In this document: positions 30,975 to 39,207 of the stretch, piece by piece
How the letters are laid out: the number at the start of each line of letters is the position of its first letter
Numbering within the stretch: the stretch's first letter is position 1
Source: Nocardia wallacei
GTDB taxonomy: Bacteria; Actinomycetota; Actinomycetes; Mycobacteriales; Mycobacteriaceae
NCBI RefSeq assembly: GCF_014466955.1
Contig: NZ_AP023396.1
Location: forward strand, 7,316,001 to 7,380,000
Direction of reading: 5' to 3'
DNA length: 64,000 bases
The notes under the pieces: generated by a model
Databases searched by the model: none
What the model was told of the DNA's origin: nothing
What the model saw: only the letters and a program-made list of their open reading frames with translations
Program-made: the position numbers and the translations under genes

Positions 30975-31354
30975 CCGCGAACCTCACCCTGCTCGTCCTG
31001 GTCGGCGTCCTCACCGCGTGCGGCGTCTATCTGCTGCTGGAGCGCGCGGTGTCGAAGATGCTGCTGGGGATGATCCTGTTCAGCAACGCGGTGAACCTGC
31101 TCATCCTCACCCTCGGCGGACCGGACGGCCGCCCGCCCATCCTCGGCCAGACCGATCGGATCCAACGGGATTCGGCCGACCCGCTGGCGCAGGCGATGGT
31201 GCTGACCTCCATCGTGATCACGATGGGCCTCGCGGCCTTCGTGCTCGCGCTGGCCTACCGCGCCTACGCCCTGACCACCAGCGAGCGCGTGGAGAACGAC
31301 CCGGAGGACGTGAAGGTGGCCGCGCGCCGCGAGGGCGAGGACCCCGAGCAATGA
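30971..31354 (+). CDS. mrpC: Na+/H+ antiporter Mrp subunit C
   Basis: 127 residues, three membrane helices, homologous to NuoK. Helix 1 is LTLLVLVGVLTACGVYLLLE, helix 2 MLLGMILFSNAVNLLILT, helix 3 AMVLTSIVITMGLAAFVLAL; the helix 3 segment with TSIVITMG is diagnostic. The C-terminal tail is hydrophilic. ATG 30971 overlaps the mrpA stop (ATGA), so the long upstream in-frame extension inside mrpA is ignored. It is a required structural subunit of the antiporter. Confidence 0.95.
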   Translation: MTANLTLLVLVGVLTACGVYLLLERAVSKMLLGMILFSNAVNLLILTLGGPDGRPPILGQTDRIQRDSADPLAQAMVLTSIVITMGLAAFVLALAYRAYALTTSERVENDPEDVKVAARREGEDPEQ

Positions 31355-32967
31355 CCCTCGCCCCCGGCCTGATGCCCGCCCTCACCGCCCTGCCGGTGCT
31401 GATTCCGCTGCTGACCGCCGCGGCCACGCTGATCGTCGGGCGCAAACCGCGTGTGCAGCAGATCATTTCTATCGCCGCGCTGGCGGCGGTGGTCGTCATC
31501 GCCGGGTTGCTGCTCTACCTGGCCGACCGGGACGGGATGGCGGCGCTGCAGGTCGGCCACTGGAGCGCCCCGATCGGTATCACGCTGGTGGTGGACCGTT
31601 TGTCGGCGGCCATGCTGCTGGTGTCGTCGATCGTGCTGCTGGCGGTGCTGGTGTTCGCCGTCGGGCAGGGCATCAGCGACGGCACCGAGCGCCAGCCCAC
31701 CTCGATCTTCCAGCCGACGTATCTCATTCTGAGCGCGGGAGTTTCGATCGCCTTCCTGGCCGGTGACCTGTTCAACATGTTCGTCGGTTTCGAGGTGCTG
31801 CTGGCCGCGTCGTTCGTGCTGCTCACCCTCGGCGCGAGCGCGGACCGGGTGCGGGCCGGGGTGTCGTACGTGATGGTGTCGATGGTGTCGTCGCTGATCT
31901 TCCTCACCGGCATCGCGCTGGCGTACGCGGCCACCGGCACCCTGAACCTGGCGCACATGTCGGTGCGAATGGGCGAGGTGCCCACCGGGATTCGCAGTGC
32001 GGTGTACGCCGTGCTCCTGGTGGCGTTCGGCATCAAGGCGGCGGTGTTCCCGCTGTCGAACTGGCTGCCCGACTCCTACCCCACCGCGCCGGCCCCGGTC
32101 ACCGCGGTCTTCGCGGGCTTGCTGACGAAAGTCGGCGTGTACGCGATCATCCGGATGCACACGCTGCTGTTCCCCTCCGACAGCTTCGACAACGTGCTGC
32201 TGGTGTGCGGGCTGTTCACCATGCTGATCGGCATCCTCGGCGCCATCGCGCAGAGCGACATCAAACGACTGCTGTCGTTCACCCTCGTCAGCCACATCGG
32301 CTATCTGATGTTCGGGGTCGGGCTGAACACCGCGGCCGGGCTCACCGGCACGGTGTTCTACGTGGCCCACCACATCCTGGTGCAGACGACGCTGTTCCTG
32401 GTGGTCGGCCTGATCGAGCGGCAGGCCGGGTCGGCGTCGCTGAGCCGGCTCGGCGGCCTGCTCGCCGCCAGCCCCGCGCTGGCGTTGCTGTTCGGGATTC
32501 CGGCGCTCAATCTCGGTGGCATTCCGCCACTGTCGGGCTTCATCGGCAAGACGGCGCTGCTGCAGGCGGGCGTGGCCGACGGCAGCGTGCTGGCCTGGGT
32601 GCTGGTGGCCGGATCGATCGTGACCAGCCTGCTGACGCTGTACGCGATGGCGCGGGTGTGGAGCAAGGCGTTCTGGCGGCCGCGGGTGCAAGCGCCCGAG
32701 GGCAACCTGGCCGACGCGGCGCCCTCGGGGCTGATCGAGGAATCGACCGACGTGCTGTTCGACGACCGTGTCGATCCCGGCCGCATGCCGCGCCTGATGC
32801 TGGCGCCCACCGTCGCGCTGCTCGCCGTGGGTCTGTCGCTCACCGCGTTCGCGGGCCCGGTGCTCGGCATCGCCGCGCGCTCCGCCGACGAGCTGAGCGA
32901 CCGGGGCCGGTACCTGGAAACCGTATTGGGAACGCCGGATTCGTGGCGGGCGGGAGGCGACCGGTGA
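31351..32967 (+). CDS. mrpD: Na+/H+ antiporter Mrp subunit D
   Basis: 538 residues, NuoN/NuoM-like antiporter subunit. Conserved charged residues in membrane helices: Glu in LFNMFVGFEVLLAASFVLL, Lys in VAFGIKAAVFPLSNWLPDSY, and Lys in LSGFIGKTALLQAG. AQSDIKRLLSFTLVSHIGYL is the typical discontinuous-helix region. It is expected to carry ion translocation with MrpA. ATG 31351 overlaps mrpC by ATGA. The C-terminal segment after 430 has a polar loop and a last helix. Confidence 0.95.
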   Translation: MTLAPGLMPALTALPVLIPLLTAAATLIVGRKPRVQQIISIAALAAVVVIAGLLLYLADRDGMAALQVGHWSAPIGITLVVDRLSAAMLLVSSIVLLAVLVFAVGQGISDGTERQPTSIFQPTYLILSAGVSIAFLAGDLFNMFVGFEVLLAASFVLLTLGASADRVRAGVSYVMVSMVSSLIFLTGIALAYAATGTLNLAHMSVRMGEVPTGIRSAVYAVLLVAFGIKAAVFPLSNWLPDSYPTAPAPVTAVFAGLLTKVGVYAIIRMHTLLFPSDSFDNVLLVCGLFTMLIGILGAIAQSDIKRLLSFTLVSHIGYLMFGVGLNTAAGLTGTVFYVAHHILVQTTLFLVVGLIERQAGSASLSRLGGLLAASPALALLFGIPALNLGGIPPLSGFIGKTALLQAGVADGSVLAWVLVAGSIVTSLLTLYAMARVWSKAFWRPRVQAPEGNLADAAPSGLIEESTDVLFDDRVDPGRMPRLMLAPTVALLAVGLSLTAFAGPVLGIAARSADELSDRGRYLETVLGTPDSWRAGGDR

Positions 32968-33512
32968 GCCGCGAAACCGTCGTCCGGATCGGGGTGCTGC
33001 TGTGGCTGGCGCTCGTCTACACGGCGCTGTGGGGCGATCTGAGCGTGGCCAACACGCTGGCCGGGCTGGCGATCGGTGCGGTGATCATGCTGGCGATGCC
33101 GCTGCCCCGGGTGCCGGTCTCGGGGCGGCTGCATCCGCTGTCGCTGCTCGAATTGATCGTCGTCGCTTCGTATTACGCGCTCGAATCCAGCCTGCAGATC
33201 GCCTGGTTCGCGGTCCGGCCGGCCGGTGCGCCGGTGTCGGGTGTGCTGCGGGTGCGGATGTCCATCCGCTCGGACCTGGTCTTCGTGCTGTGCACCGACG
33301 TGCTCAACATGATTCCCGGCACCATGGTGCTGGAGCTGGACCGGTCCACGCACACCGTCTGGGTGCACGTGCTGGACGTGGGCAGCGAGGCGGCGGTGGA
33401 GAAGTTCTATCGCGTCACCCGCCGGGTGGAGCGGCTGCTGATCCAGTCCTTCGAACGGCCGGGCGAATGGCACGAGTCGTCGAGCGCCGCAATCGCTTCC
33501 GAGGAGGATTGA
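32964..33512 (+). CDS. mrpE: Na+/H+ antiporter Mrp subunit E
   Basis: 182 residues. Two or three N-terminal helices (VLLWLALVYTALWGDLSVAN, ANTLAGLAIGAVIMLAMPLP) and the family signature CTDVLNMIPGTMVLELD, followed by a cytosolic ferredoxin-fold-like part WVHVLDVGSEAAVEKFYR. GTG 32964 overlaps the mrpD stop (GTGA). MrpE stabilises the complex and has no direct role in ion translocation in studied systems. Confidence 0.93.
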   Translation: MSRETVVRIGVLLWLALVYTALWGDLSVANTLAGLAIGAVIMLAMPLPRVPVSGRLHPLSLLELIVVASYYALESSLQIAWFAVRPAGAPVSGVLRVRMSIRSDLVFVLCTDVLNMIPGTMVLELDRSTHTVWVHVLDVGSEAAVEKFYRVTRRVERLLIQSFERPGEWHESSSAAIASEED

Positions 33513-33772
33513 TGACGGTCGTCGCACTGATCGCCGGAGTACTGCTGGTCGCCGCGGCCCTGCTGACCGGCTACCGGGTCCTGGCCGGGCCGGGCACCCT
33601 GGACCGCGTGGTGGCCATCGACTCGATCATCGGCATCGCCGCCGCGGGCCTGGCGGTGTGGGCGGCCTACAGCGACGACACCGCCGTGCTCCCCGGCATC
33701 GTCGCCTTGGCGCTGGTCGGATTCCTCGGCTCGGCCGCGGTCTCCCGGTTCCGGGTGCGGGACGACCGATGA
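33512..33772 (+). CDS. mrpF: Na+/H+ antiporter Mrp subunit F
   Basis: 86 residues, three membrane helices; YRVLAGPGTLDRVVAIDSI is the family signature with the conserved Asp-Arg. The start is ATG 33512 sharing one base with the mrpE stop, and GAGGAG lies about 6 nt upstream. The longer in-frame version within mrpE is not used. Confidence 0.93.
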   Translation: MTVVALIAGVLLVAAALLTGYRVLAGPGTLDRVVAIDSIIGIAAAGLAVWAAYSDDTAVLPGIVALALVGFLGSAAVSRFRVRDDR

Positions 33773-34116
33773 CGGGCTGGCTCGATACCGCGCTGCGCTG
33801 GCTGTCGTTCGGTCTGATGGTGCTCGGCGCCGCCTTCGCGCTGACCGCCGCGATCGCGCTGGTGCGTTTCCCCGACACCCTCTCGCGCATGCACGCCGCC
33901 ACCAAACCCCAGGTGGTCGGCCTGGTGCTGGTTCTGATCGGCGCCACCATCCAGCTGCGCGGCCACGGCAACGTGTGGATGCTGCTGCTGGTCGGGCTGT
34001 TCACCCTGCTGACCATTCCGGCCGTGGCCCATCTGCTGGGCCGCACCGCCTATCGCGAGCAGCGCGACCGTGACGGTCTGCTGCTGATCAACGAACTCGG
34101 TGACGACGTGGACTAA
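33769..34116 (+). CDS. mrpG: Na+/H+ antiporter Mrp subunit G
   Basis: 115 residues. FALTAAIALVRFPDTLSRMH is the MnhG/PhaG signature; three hydrophobic helices, then a cytosolic tail. ATG 33769 overlaps mrpF (ATGA). It completes a mrpACDEFG set, with B fused in A. The gene ends by overlapping 4 bp with the stop of the convergent PAP2 gene at 34113. Confidence 0.93.
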   Translation: MTGWLDTALRWLSFGLMVLGAAFALTAAIALVRFPDTLSRMHAATKPQVVGLVLVLIGATIQLRGHGNVWMLLLVGLFTLLTIPAVAHLLGRTAYREQRDRDGLLLINELGDDVD

Positions 34117-35474
34117 GCCTGTCGCGCCGCGGGTTCGGGCACGTCGGCACGTTCCGGGATGCGCGCGAACCACGTCGCGTAGAACAACCAGCAGAAGGCG
34201 GCGACGGCACCGAGCACCACGACACCGGCCGGAACCGGATACTCGGCCATCCACCCGGCCAGGTAGCGGTAGCACAGCAGCAGCGCCGCCAGCAGCGCGA
34301 GACCACCGCCGACCATCCGGACGCGAGCGCGATCCCAGCCGCGTTCGGGCGCGCGCAGGGCGGATTCGACGGTCAGGCACAGCACCGCGCCCGCGAGCAG
34401 GTCCGCGCCGTAGTGGTAGCCGAAGCCGAGGGTCGCGGTCAGGGTCGCCGCCAGCCAGAACGCACCGCCCCAGCGCAGCCAGCGCGGCGCGGGGGAACCG
34501 TCGGCGGCGCGGCGCGAATGCAGGAAGACCGACGTGGCCCAGGCGGTGTGCATGGAGGGCATGCAGTTGCGGGGCGTCACGGTGTCGAAGGCCAGCGGCA
34601 CAGGGTGGTGATCGACGGGCGGCACGATCCGGGGCCAGTAGTCGCCCACCTGCAGGCCGTGTCCGTCGGGGCCGAACGCGAACATCGGCCCGACCACGGG
34701 AAACAGCACGTACACCACCGGCCCGACCAACCCGAGCACCAGGAAGGTGCGCACCAGATAGTGATTCGGCCAGACACCGGCCGAGGCCACCCGCCGCAAC
34801 TGCCACGCCGCCACCACCATCGCCGCGACCGGCAGTTCGATGTAGACCCAGTGCAGCACCGCGTACACCACCGGGCCGAGCGCGCCGACGACCTGACCGA
34901 GCACCCAGGAGGGCTGGCCGAAGGCGTGATCGGCCAGCAGCACATACCGGTCCAGCACGTCCGGCCCGGCCAGCACGGTGACGTGCAGCCACACGTCGCC
35001 CACCTTGGTGGCGAGGATCAGCAGCGCGCCGAGCGCAGCGGCGTGCAGCGCGTTGCGCCGGACCGTGCCCTCCCAGCGCAACCAGGCGACCAGCGCCACG
35101 CCGGTCAGCGTGATCACCGCGCCGTTGCCGACGGTCAGCGATCCGCCCAGCAGCACCCGCACGAGCGCGAAGACCACATCGATCGCCACCGCGATCCCGA
35201 CCGTCCACAACCGCCGCCGCCACGACAATCCGACCAGCGCCAGCGCCAGACCCGCCCACGGCACCGACACCGACTTCGGCGTCCCCGCGTAATCCGACCA
35301 CAGGCTGTGCAGCGGGCCCTCGAAACCGTTGCGGGAGGCCACTATCTGCAACGCGATCAGGAGCACGGGCACGGCCGCGACGGCGAAAGCGATCCGGGCC
35401 CGGGTCGACGGCATCCGGATCCGGCCGCGGCGAGCGTCACCACCGAAGTCGGAACGCGGGTCGTCGAGTAACAC
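34113..35474 (-). CDS. PAP2-superfamily membrane phosphatase/transferase
   Basis: 453 residues, about ten hydrophobic segments. Lipid-phosphatase motifs: RNCMPSMHTAWA (motif 2 Ser-x-x-His with the catalytic His) and HYGADLLAG (motif 3 core G-x3-H-x3-D). It is like the inositolphosphotransferase/AUR1-type PAP2 enzymes that act on lipid or sugar phosphates at the outer membrane face. GTG 35474 is used as the start; ATG 35414 is an alternative that would begin just before the first helix. Substrate unknown. It converges with mrpG, overlapping by 4 bp at the stops. Confidence 0.82.
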   Translation of the reverse strand: MLLDDPRSDFGGDARRGRIRMPSTRARIAFAVAAVPVLLIALQIVASRNGFEGPLHSLWSDYAGTPKSVSVPWAGLALALVGLSWRRRLWTVGIAVAIDVVFALVRVLLGGSLTVGNGAVITLTGVALVAWLRWEGTVRRNALHAAALGALLILATKVGDVWLHVTVLAGPDVLDRYVLLADHAFGQPSWVLGQVVGALGPVVYAVLHWVYIELPVAAMVVAAWQLRRVASAGVWPNHYLVRTFLVLGLVGPVVYVLFPVVGPMFAFGPDGHGLQVGDYWPRIVPPVDHHPVPLAFDTVTPRNCMPSMHTAWATSVFLHSRRAADGSPAPRWLRWGGAFWLAATLTATLGFGYHYGADLLAGAVLCLTVESALRAPERGWDRARVRMVGGGLALLAALLLCYRYLAGWMAEYPVPAGVVVLGAVAAFCWLFYATWFARIPERADVPEPAARQA

Positions 35475-35542
35475 CCGACCATAGTAAACGGGCGATGAAC
35501 GCCACCCCGCCGAGTAGCTGAACGACCGACCACCGGCCGGTG

Positions 35543-36688
35543 CTAGTTGTCGAGCTCCTTGACCAGGGCGTCGACCACGGCCACCAGATCACCCTGAGCC
35601 GCGGCGGCCACCCGCCGCTGCCGCTGGTAGGAGGCGCCGCGCTGCGGAATCTCCGCGACCAGGGCCAGCTCCTTCTCGCAGCCGAGCTGTTTGGCGACCG
35701 GCTCGAGCCGGTTCAACAGCTCCGACAGGTCGTCGGTGACGAGGCGTTCGTTGCTCTCGGCATCGGTGATGATGATCGCATCCAGGCCGTAACGTGCTGC
35801 GCGCCACTTGTTCTCCTGCACATGCCAGGGCGGGATGGTCGGCAGCGTCTCCCCCGCCTCGACCCGGCGGTCCAGGTCCACCACCAGGCAGTGGATGAGC
35901 GCGACGATCGCGGAAAGCTCCAGGCGCGTGGGGATTCCGTCGCACACCCGGACCTCGATGGTCCCCCACTTCGGCGCGGGACGGATGTCCCAGTGCATGC
36001 CGCCGAGTTGCTCGATCACCCCGGTCTTCATCTGGTCGTGCACGAAACCCTCGAACTGCGACCAGTTCTCGAACTGGAACGGCAGACCGGCGGTGGGTAA
36101 CTGCTGGAACATCAGCGCCCGGTTGCTGGCGTATCCGGTATCGATGCCGGCCCACATGGGCGAGGACGCGGACAGCGCCAGCAGATGCGGATACGACAGC
36201 AGCAGCGAGTTCAGGATCGGAAAGACCTTCTCCGGGTGCGAGACTCCGACGTGCACGTGCACGCCCCAGATCAGCATCTGCCGCCCCCACCACTGGGTGC
36301 GTTCGATGAGTTCGTCGTAATGCGCTGTGCGCGTGAGCTGTTGGGTCGACCACTGGGCGAACGGGTGGGTGCCCGCGCAGAACAGGTCCACCCCGACCGC
36401 GTCGGCGGCGCTGCGCACGGCGTCCATCGTGCCGCTGAGGTCGTCGACCACCTCGCCGACGGTGTCGTGCACGCCGCTGACCAGTTCGACGGTGTTCCGC
36501 AGCAGCTCCTTGGTGACCTGCGGGGTGCCGTCGTGGGCGCGCAGGTCACCGACGGTGTCGAAGACCGCAGCGGCGGTGTTGGAGAGGTTGCGGGTGTTCT
36601 TGTCTACGAGCGCGATCTCCCACTCGACCCCCAGCGTGGGGCGGGGCGAGCTGTTCCAGTGGACTTTTCCTACGCCTGCCCCGCCCAT
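35543..36688 (-). CDS. carboxylate-amine ligase, glutamate-cysteine ligase family (YbdK type)
   Basis: 381 residues. The signature PRPTLGVEWEIALVD opens the ATP-grasp-like GCS2 fold, and GVHVHVGVSHPEKVF and MHWDIRPAPKWGTIEVRVCD are the other conserved blocks with metal and ATP ligands. YbdK-type enzymes have weak glutamate-cysteine ligase activity; in actinobacteria, which use mycothiol, the true substrate is unknown. Start ATG 36688 gives the length of the mycobacterial homologue. It lies 11 bp downstream of sodC, the same neighbour as in M. tuberculosis, and is probably co-transcribed with it. Confidence 0.88.
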   Translation of the reverse strand: MGGAGVGKVHWNSSPRPTLGVEWEIALVDKNTRNLSNTAAAVFDTVGDLRAHDGTPQVTKELLRNTVELVSGVHDTVGEVVDDLSGTMDAVRSAADAVGVDLFCAGTHPFAQWSTQQLTRTAHYDELIERTQWWGRQMLIWGVHVHVGVSHPEKVFPILNSLLLSYPHLLALSASSPMWAGIDTGYASNRALMFQQLPTAGLPFQFENWSQFEGFVHDQMKTGVIEQLGGMHWDIRPAPKWGTIEVRVCDGIPTRLELSAIVALIHCLVVDLDRRVEAGETLPTIPPWHVQENKWRAARYGLDAIIITDAESNERLVTDDLSELLNRLEPVAKQLGCEKELALVAEIPQRGASYQRQRRVAAAAQGDLVAVVDALVKELDN

Positions 36689-36699
36689 GGCAACCGCGC

Positions 36700-37416
36700 C
36701 TACCCGATGACGCCGCAGGCCACCCGGCCGCCCGCGTCACCGGTCGCCAGTGTTTCGGCGTCCGGGCCGGCGGTGCCGTTGGCCTGGGTGTATCGGCTGG
36801 GGACGTTGCCGAAGTTGTCCGCTCCGGCGTGGATCATCAGGGCCTTGCCCTTCAACTCGTCCAGTGTCACGGCGTCGGTGGTGGTGACGAGTTTGGCGGT
36901 GCCGTCCTGGCGCACCTCGAGCGAGGTCAGATCGCCGCTGGCCGGGTGCGCGTTCTGGTCGCCCACCTGCAGGTGCCCGCCCGCGGACAGGAAGTCGCCG
37001 GACGGGCCGCCGGACGGCGCGGTGGAGTTCGCCTCGCACTTGCCGACCGAGTGCACGTGCAGGCCGTGGAAGCCGGGCTTGAGGCCGTGCGCCTCGACGG
37101 TGATCTCGAGGTGGCTGCCCGACTTGACCACCGACGCGGTGCCGACCTGGGCCCCGGCGGGATCCTTGAGCTGCGCCGAGACCGACTCGCCCGGGGTGGC
37201 GCTGTGCTCGGTGCGCCCGTGCCCGCTGCCGCCGTGCTCGCCGGTGCCGGTGGCCTCGCCGCCCGGCGCCGCCGAACCCGTCCACACCGGCGGTGTGGTC
37301 CCCTTGACGTCACTCGATTCCTGGCTGTTGGTGCAGGCCGCGAGGCCGAACACCGCGACCGCCAGCACCGGGGTCACAGTCCGCCAGGACGGGCGACGAG
37401 TTGTGGAGGGGGCCAT
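36700..37416 (-). CDS. sodC: Cu/Zn superoxide dismutase, lipoprotein
   Basis: 238 residues. A lipoprotein signal peptide ends at FGLAAC (Cys28); a Gly/His-rich linker follows (HGGSGHGRTEH). The SOD domain spans ~78-238: copper ligands HVH in GLHVHSVGKC, the bridging-position His in SAGGHL, and the His of IHAGADNFG. NAHPASGDL retains a His in the zinc loop. The Cys of VGKC and of RVACGVIG form the structural disulfide. It dismutates superoxide outside the membrane. ATG 37416 follows GGAG 6 bp upstream. Repeated 10-mers lie upstream of the start, and the carboxylate-amine ligase follows. Confidence 0.95.
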   Translation of the reverse strand: MAPSTTRRPSWRTVTPVLAVAVFGLAACTNSQESSDVKGTTPPVWTGSAAPGGEATGTGEHGGSGHGRTEHSATPGESVSAQLKDPAGAQVGTASVVKSGSHLEITVEAHGLKPGFHGLHVHSVGKCEANSTAPSGGPSGDFLSAGGHLQVGDQNAHPASGDLTSLEVRQDGTAKLVTTTDAVTLDELKGKALMIHAGADNFGNVPSRYTQANGTAGPDAETLATGDAGGRVACGVIG

Positions 37417-37427
37417 CGGGGAACTCC

Positions 37428-37472
37428 TTTACGAGTACCGAGTTTACGAGTAGTGCCGCGGGTACGAATTCG
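37428..37472 (-). promoter_or_regulatory. direct repeat and palindrome upstream of sodC
   Basis: TTTACGAGTA occurs twice (37428-37437, 37443-37452), 15 bp apart, and CGAATTCG (37465-37472) lies within a larger GGTA ... TACC palindrome. On the minus strand TAAACT (37441-37446) could be the -10 of sodC, overlapping one repeat copy. Role in regulation is inference. Confidence 0.4.
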
Positions 37473-37542
37473 TTACCGGTCAAGATGATGCCAGAGCCGT
37501 TACGCCGTGGAGCCGTGGGGCCGGGTTGGTAGAGACGACCGT

Positions 37543-38109
37543 TCAGTTCCCTGTGACGATGACGATCACACCGGGCGGATTGCTCGCGATCCCGGCGAAT
37601 CGCGGCTCCGCCGAGACGCCGAGTTCGTCGGCGATCTGCTCGGCCGCGTCCCGCTCGCCCGGCGAATTACCATAGTAGACAGTCGTTTTCGGGATGACGC
37701 CGCCGGGATAGTTGCCGGTCTCCGCGATACTCCAGCCCTCGGCGGAAAGCTGACCCGCGGTGCGCGCGGCCAGGCCCGCGACCGTGCTGTTGTTCAGTAC
37801 GTGCACGGGCACCGACTTCGCCGCGGCCGGTGTCGTGGTGGGAGCGGTGGTCGTCGTCGTGGTGGACGACGTGGTGCCGGTGGTCGTTTCGGCGGCGGTC
37901 GAGGTGGTGGTGACGGCAGGCTTGGACGTCGTGGTGCTGGTGGCCTGCCCCTGGGTCGCCTGTCCCTGAGTCTCGGTGTCCGAGGCGGAGGAGTCGGAAC
38001 TCGACAGCGACATCGCGCCGAGGCCGGCGAACACGATGGCCAATGCGATCAAGACCATCGCGAGCGCTCGCAGCGGCGGTCCACCGGAGGGCGGATTGGG
38101 GTTGCTCAC
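37543..38109 (-). CDS. LytR C-terminal-domain membrane protein (VirR-like)
   Basis: 188 residues. One N-terminal membrane helix (ALAMVLIALAIVFAGLGAMS), a long Thr/Ser/Ala linker (~40-95) and a LytR_C domain (~97-185: VPVHVLNNSTVAGLAARTAG, then VYYGNSPGERDAAEQIADEL). No LCP catalytic domain. The position between sodC and a DUF3263 gene matches Rv0431/VirR of M. tuberculosis, a cell-wall-associated protein that affects membrane vesicle release and envelope permeability. The extracytoplasmic domain likely binds cell-wall or LCP partners. ATG 38109 gives the N terminus MSNPNPPSGGPP. Function by homology and synteny only. Confidence 0.83.
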   Translation of the reverse strand: MSNPNPPSGGPPLRALAMVLIALAIVFAGLGAMSLSSSDSSASDTETQGQATQGQATSTTTSKPAVTTTSTAAETTTGTTSSTTTTTTAPTTTPAAAKSVPVHVLNNSTVAGLAARTAGQLSAEGWSIAETGNYPGGVIPKTTVYYGNSPGERDAAEQIADELGVSAEPRFAGIASNPPGVIVIVTGN

Positions 38110-38148
38110 CTGGTCGACCCTAGTCCTAGGCGGGCGCGCACGCCCGCA

Positions 38149-38469
38149 TCACACCTGGAAGCCCAGCCGCCGGGCGGCGCGGGCCTTCTGCCGGCTGGCC
38201 CGCAGCCGTCGCAGCCGCTTCACCAGCATCGGATCGGCGGCCAGCGCCTCGGGCTTGTCGACGACGGCGTTGAGGACCTGGTAGTAGCGGGTGGCCGACA
38301 TATCGAACAGCTCGCGGATGGCTTCCTCCTTGGCACCCGCGTACTTCCACCACTTGCGCTCGAAATCGAGAATGTCGAGTTCGCGGCGGGAGAGTTCGCC
38401 GGCGACCGCCGCACCCGTGGAAGAGCTGTCCTCGCTTGCGGAAAGATTTCGTGCCGCTGCGCTGTCCAT
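38149..38469 (-). CDS. DUF3263 domain protein
   Basis: 106 residues from ATG 38469, which has GGGAG 4 nt upstream; an in-frame ATG at 38511 is less well placed. The conserved block is LSRRELDILDFERKWWKYAG followed by AKEEAIRELFDMSATRYYQV, which has the look of a sigma-region-4-like helix-turn-helix, then a basic tail LRRLRASRQKARAARRLG. It may bind DNA or polymerase. Its order with the VirR-like gene (39 bp downstream) is conserved in mycobacteria (Rv0430-Rv0431). It is divergent from def. Confidence 0.83.
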   Translation of the reverse strand: MDSAAARNLSASEDSSSTGAAVAGELSRRELDILDFERKWWKYAGAKEEAIRELFDMSATRYYQVLNAVVDKPEALAADPMLVKRLRRLRASRQKARAARRLGFQV

Positions 38470-38616
38470 ATCGCTCCCTCGCCGAGTTACAACTGACGAC
38501 TCGACGCTCATTCAACCATGAACGACGGCGATGCCCGCTGCGTCGCACGGCGTGTCGGCACTGCCGACGTGTCCGTCACCGCGTCCGATTCGAGGCCCCG
38601 CGTAAAGTGACCGACC

Positions 38617-39207
38617 ATGGCGATTCTTCCGATCCGCATCGTCGGCGATCCGGTTCTGCACCATCCGACCCAGCAGGTCACCAGGTCACCGGAGGAACTC
38701 GCCGAACTCATCGCGAACATGTACGAGACCTTGGACGCGGCGCACGGCGTGGGGCTGGCGGCCAATCAGGTCGGCGAGCCGCTGCGGCTGTTCGTCTACG
38801 ACTGCCCCGACATCGGCGCGGACGGCAGCATGAACCGGCGGCGCGGCGCGGTGATCAATCCGGTGCTGGAGACCTCGGAGATCCCCGAGACCATGCCCGA
38901 TCCCGACGACGACGAGGAGGGCTGCCTGTCCGTGCCGGGCGAGCAGTACCCCACCGGCCGCGCCGAGTGGGCGCGCGTCACCGGGACCGACGAGCACGGC
39001 GATCCGGTCGACATCGAGGGCAAGGGATTCTTCGCCCGCATGCTGCAGCACGAGGTGGGCCATCTCGACGGCTTCCTCTACGTGGACGTGCTGGTCGGGC
39101 GCAACGCGCGGGCGGCGAAGAAGGCGATCAAGCGAAACGGCTGGGGCGTACCGGGTTTGAGCTGGATCCCGGGCACCGTGCCGGATCCGTTCGGGCATGA
39201 CGACTGA
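38617..39207 (+). CDS. def: peptide deformylase
   Basis: 196 residues with all three motifs: [10 protein letters not shown] (44-53), EGCLSVPG with metal ligand Cys103, and QHEVGHLDG with His145, catalytic Glu146 and His149. It removes the formyl group from nascent proteins in the cytosol. Long insertion after motif I ([13 protein letters not shown]) and a C-terminal extension match mycobacterial Def. TAAAGT lies 8 nt upstream of the ATG, consistent with a leaderless or very short leader. The GNAT gene overlaps its end by 11 bp. Confidence 0.97.
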   Translation: MAILPIRIVGDPVLHHPTQQVTRSPEELAELIANMYETLDAAHGVGLAANQVGEPLRLFVYDCPDIGADGSMNRRRGAVINPVLETSEIPETMPDPDDDEEGCLSVPGEQYPTGRAEWARVTGTDEHGDPVDIEGKGFFARMLQHEVGHLDGFLYVDVLVGRNARAAKKAIKRNGWGVPGLSWIPGTVPDPFGHDD

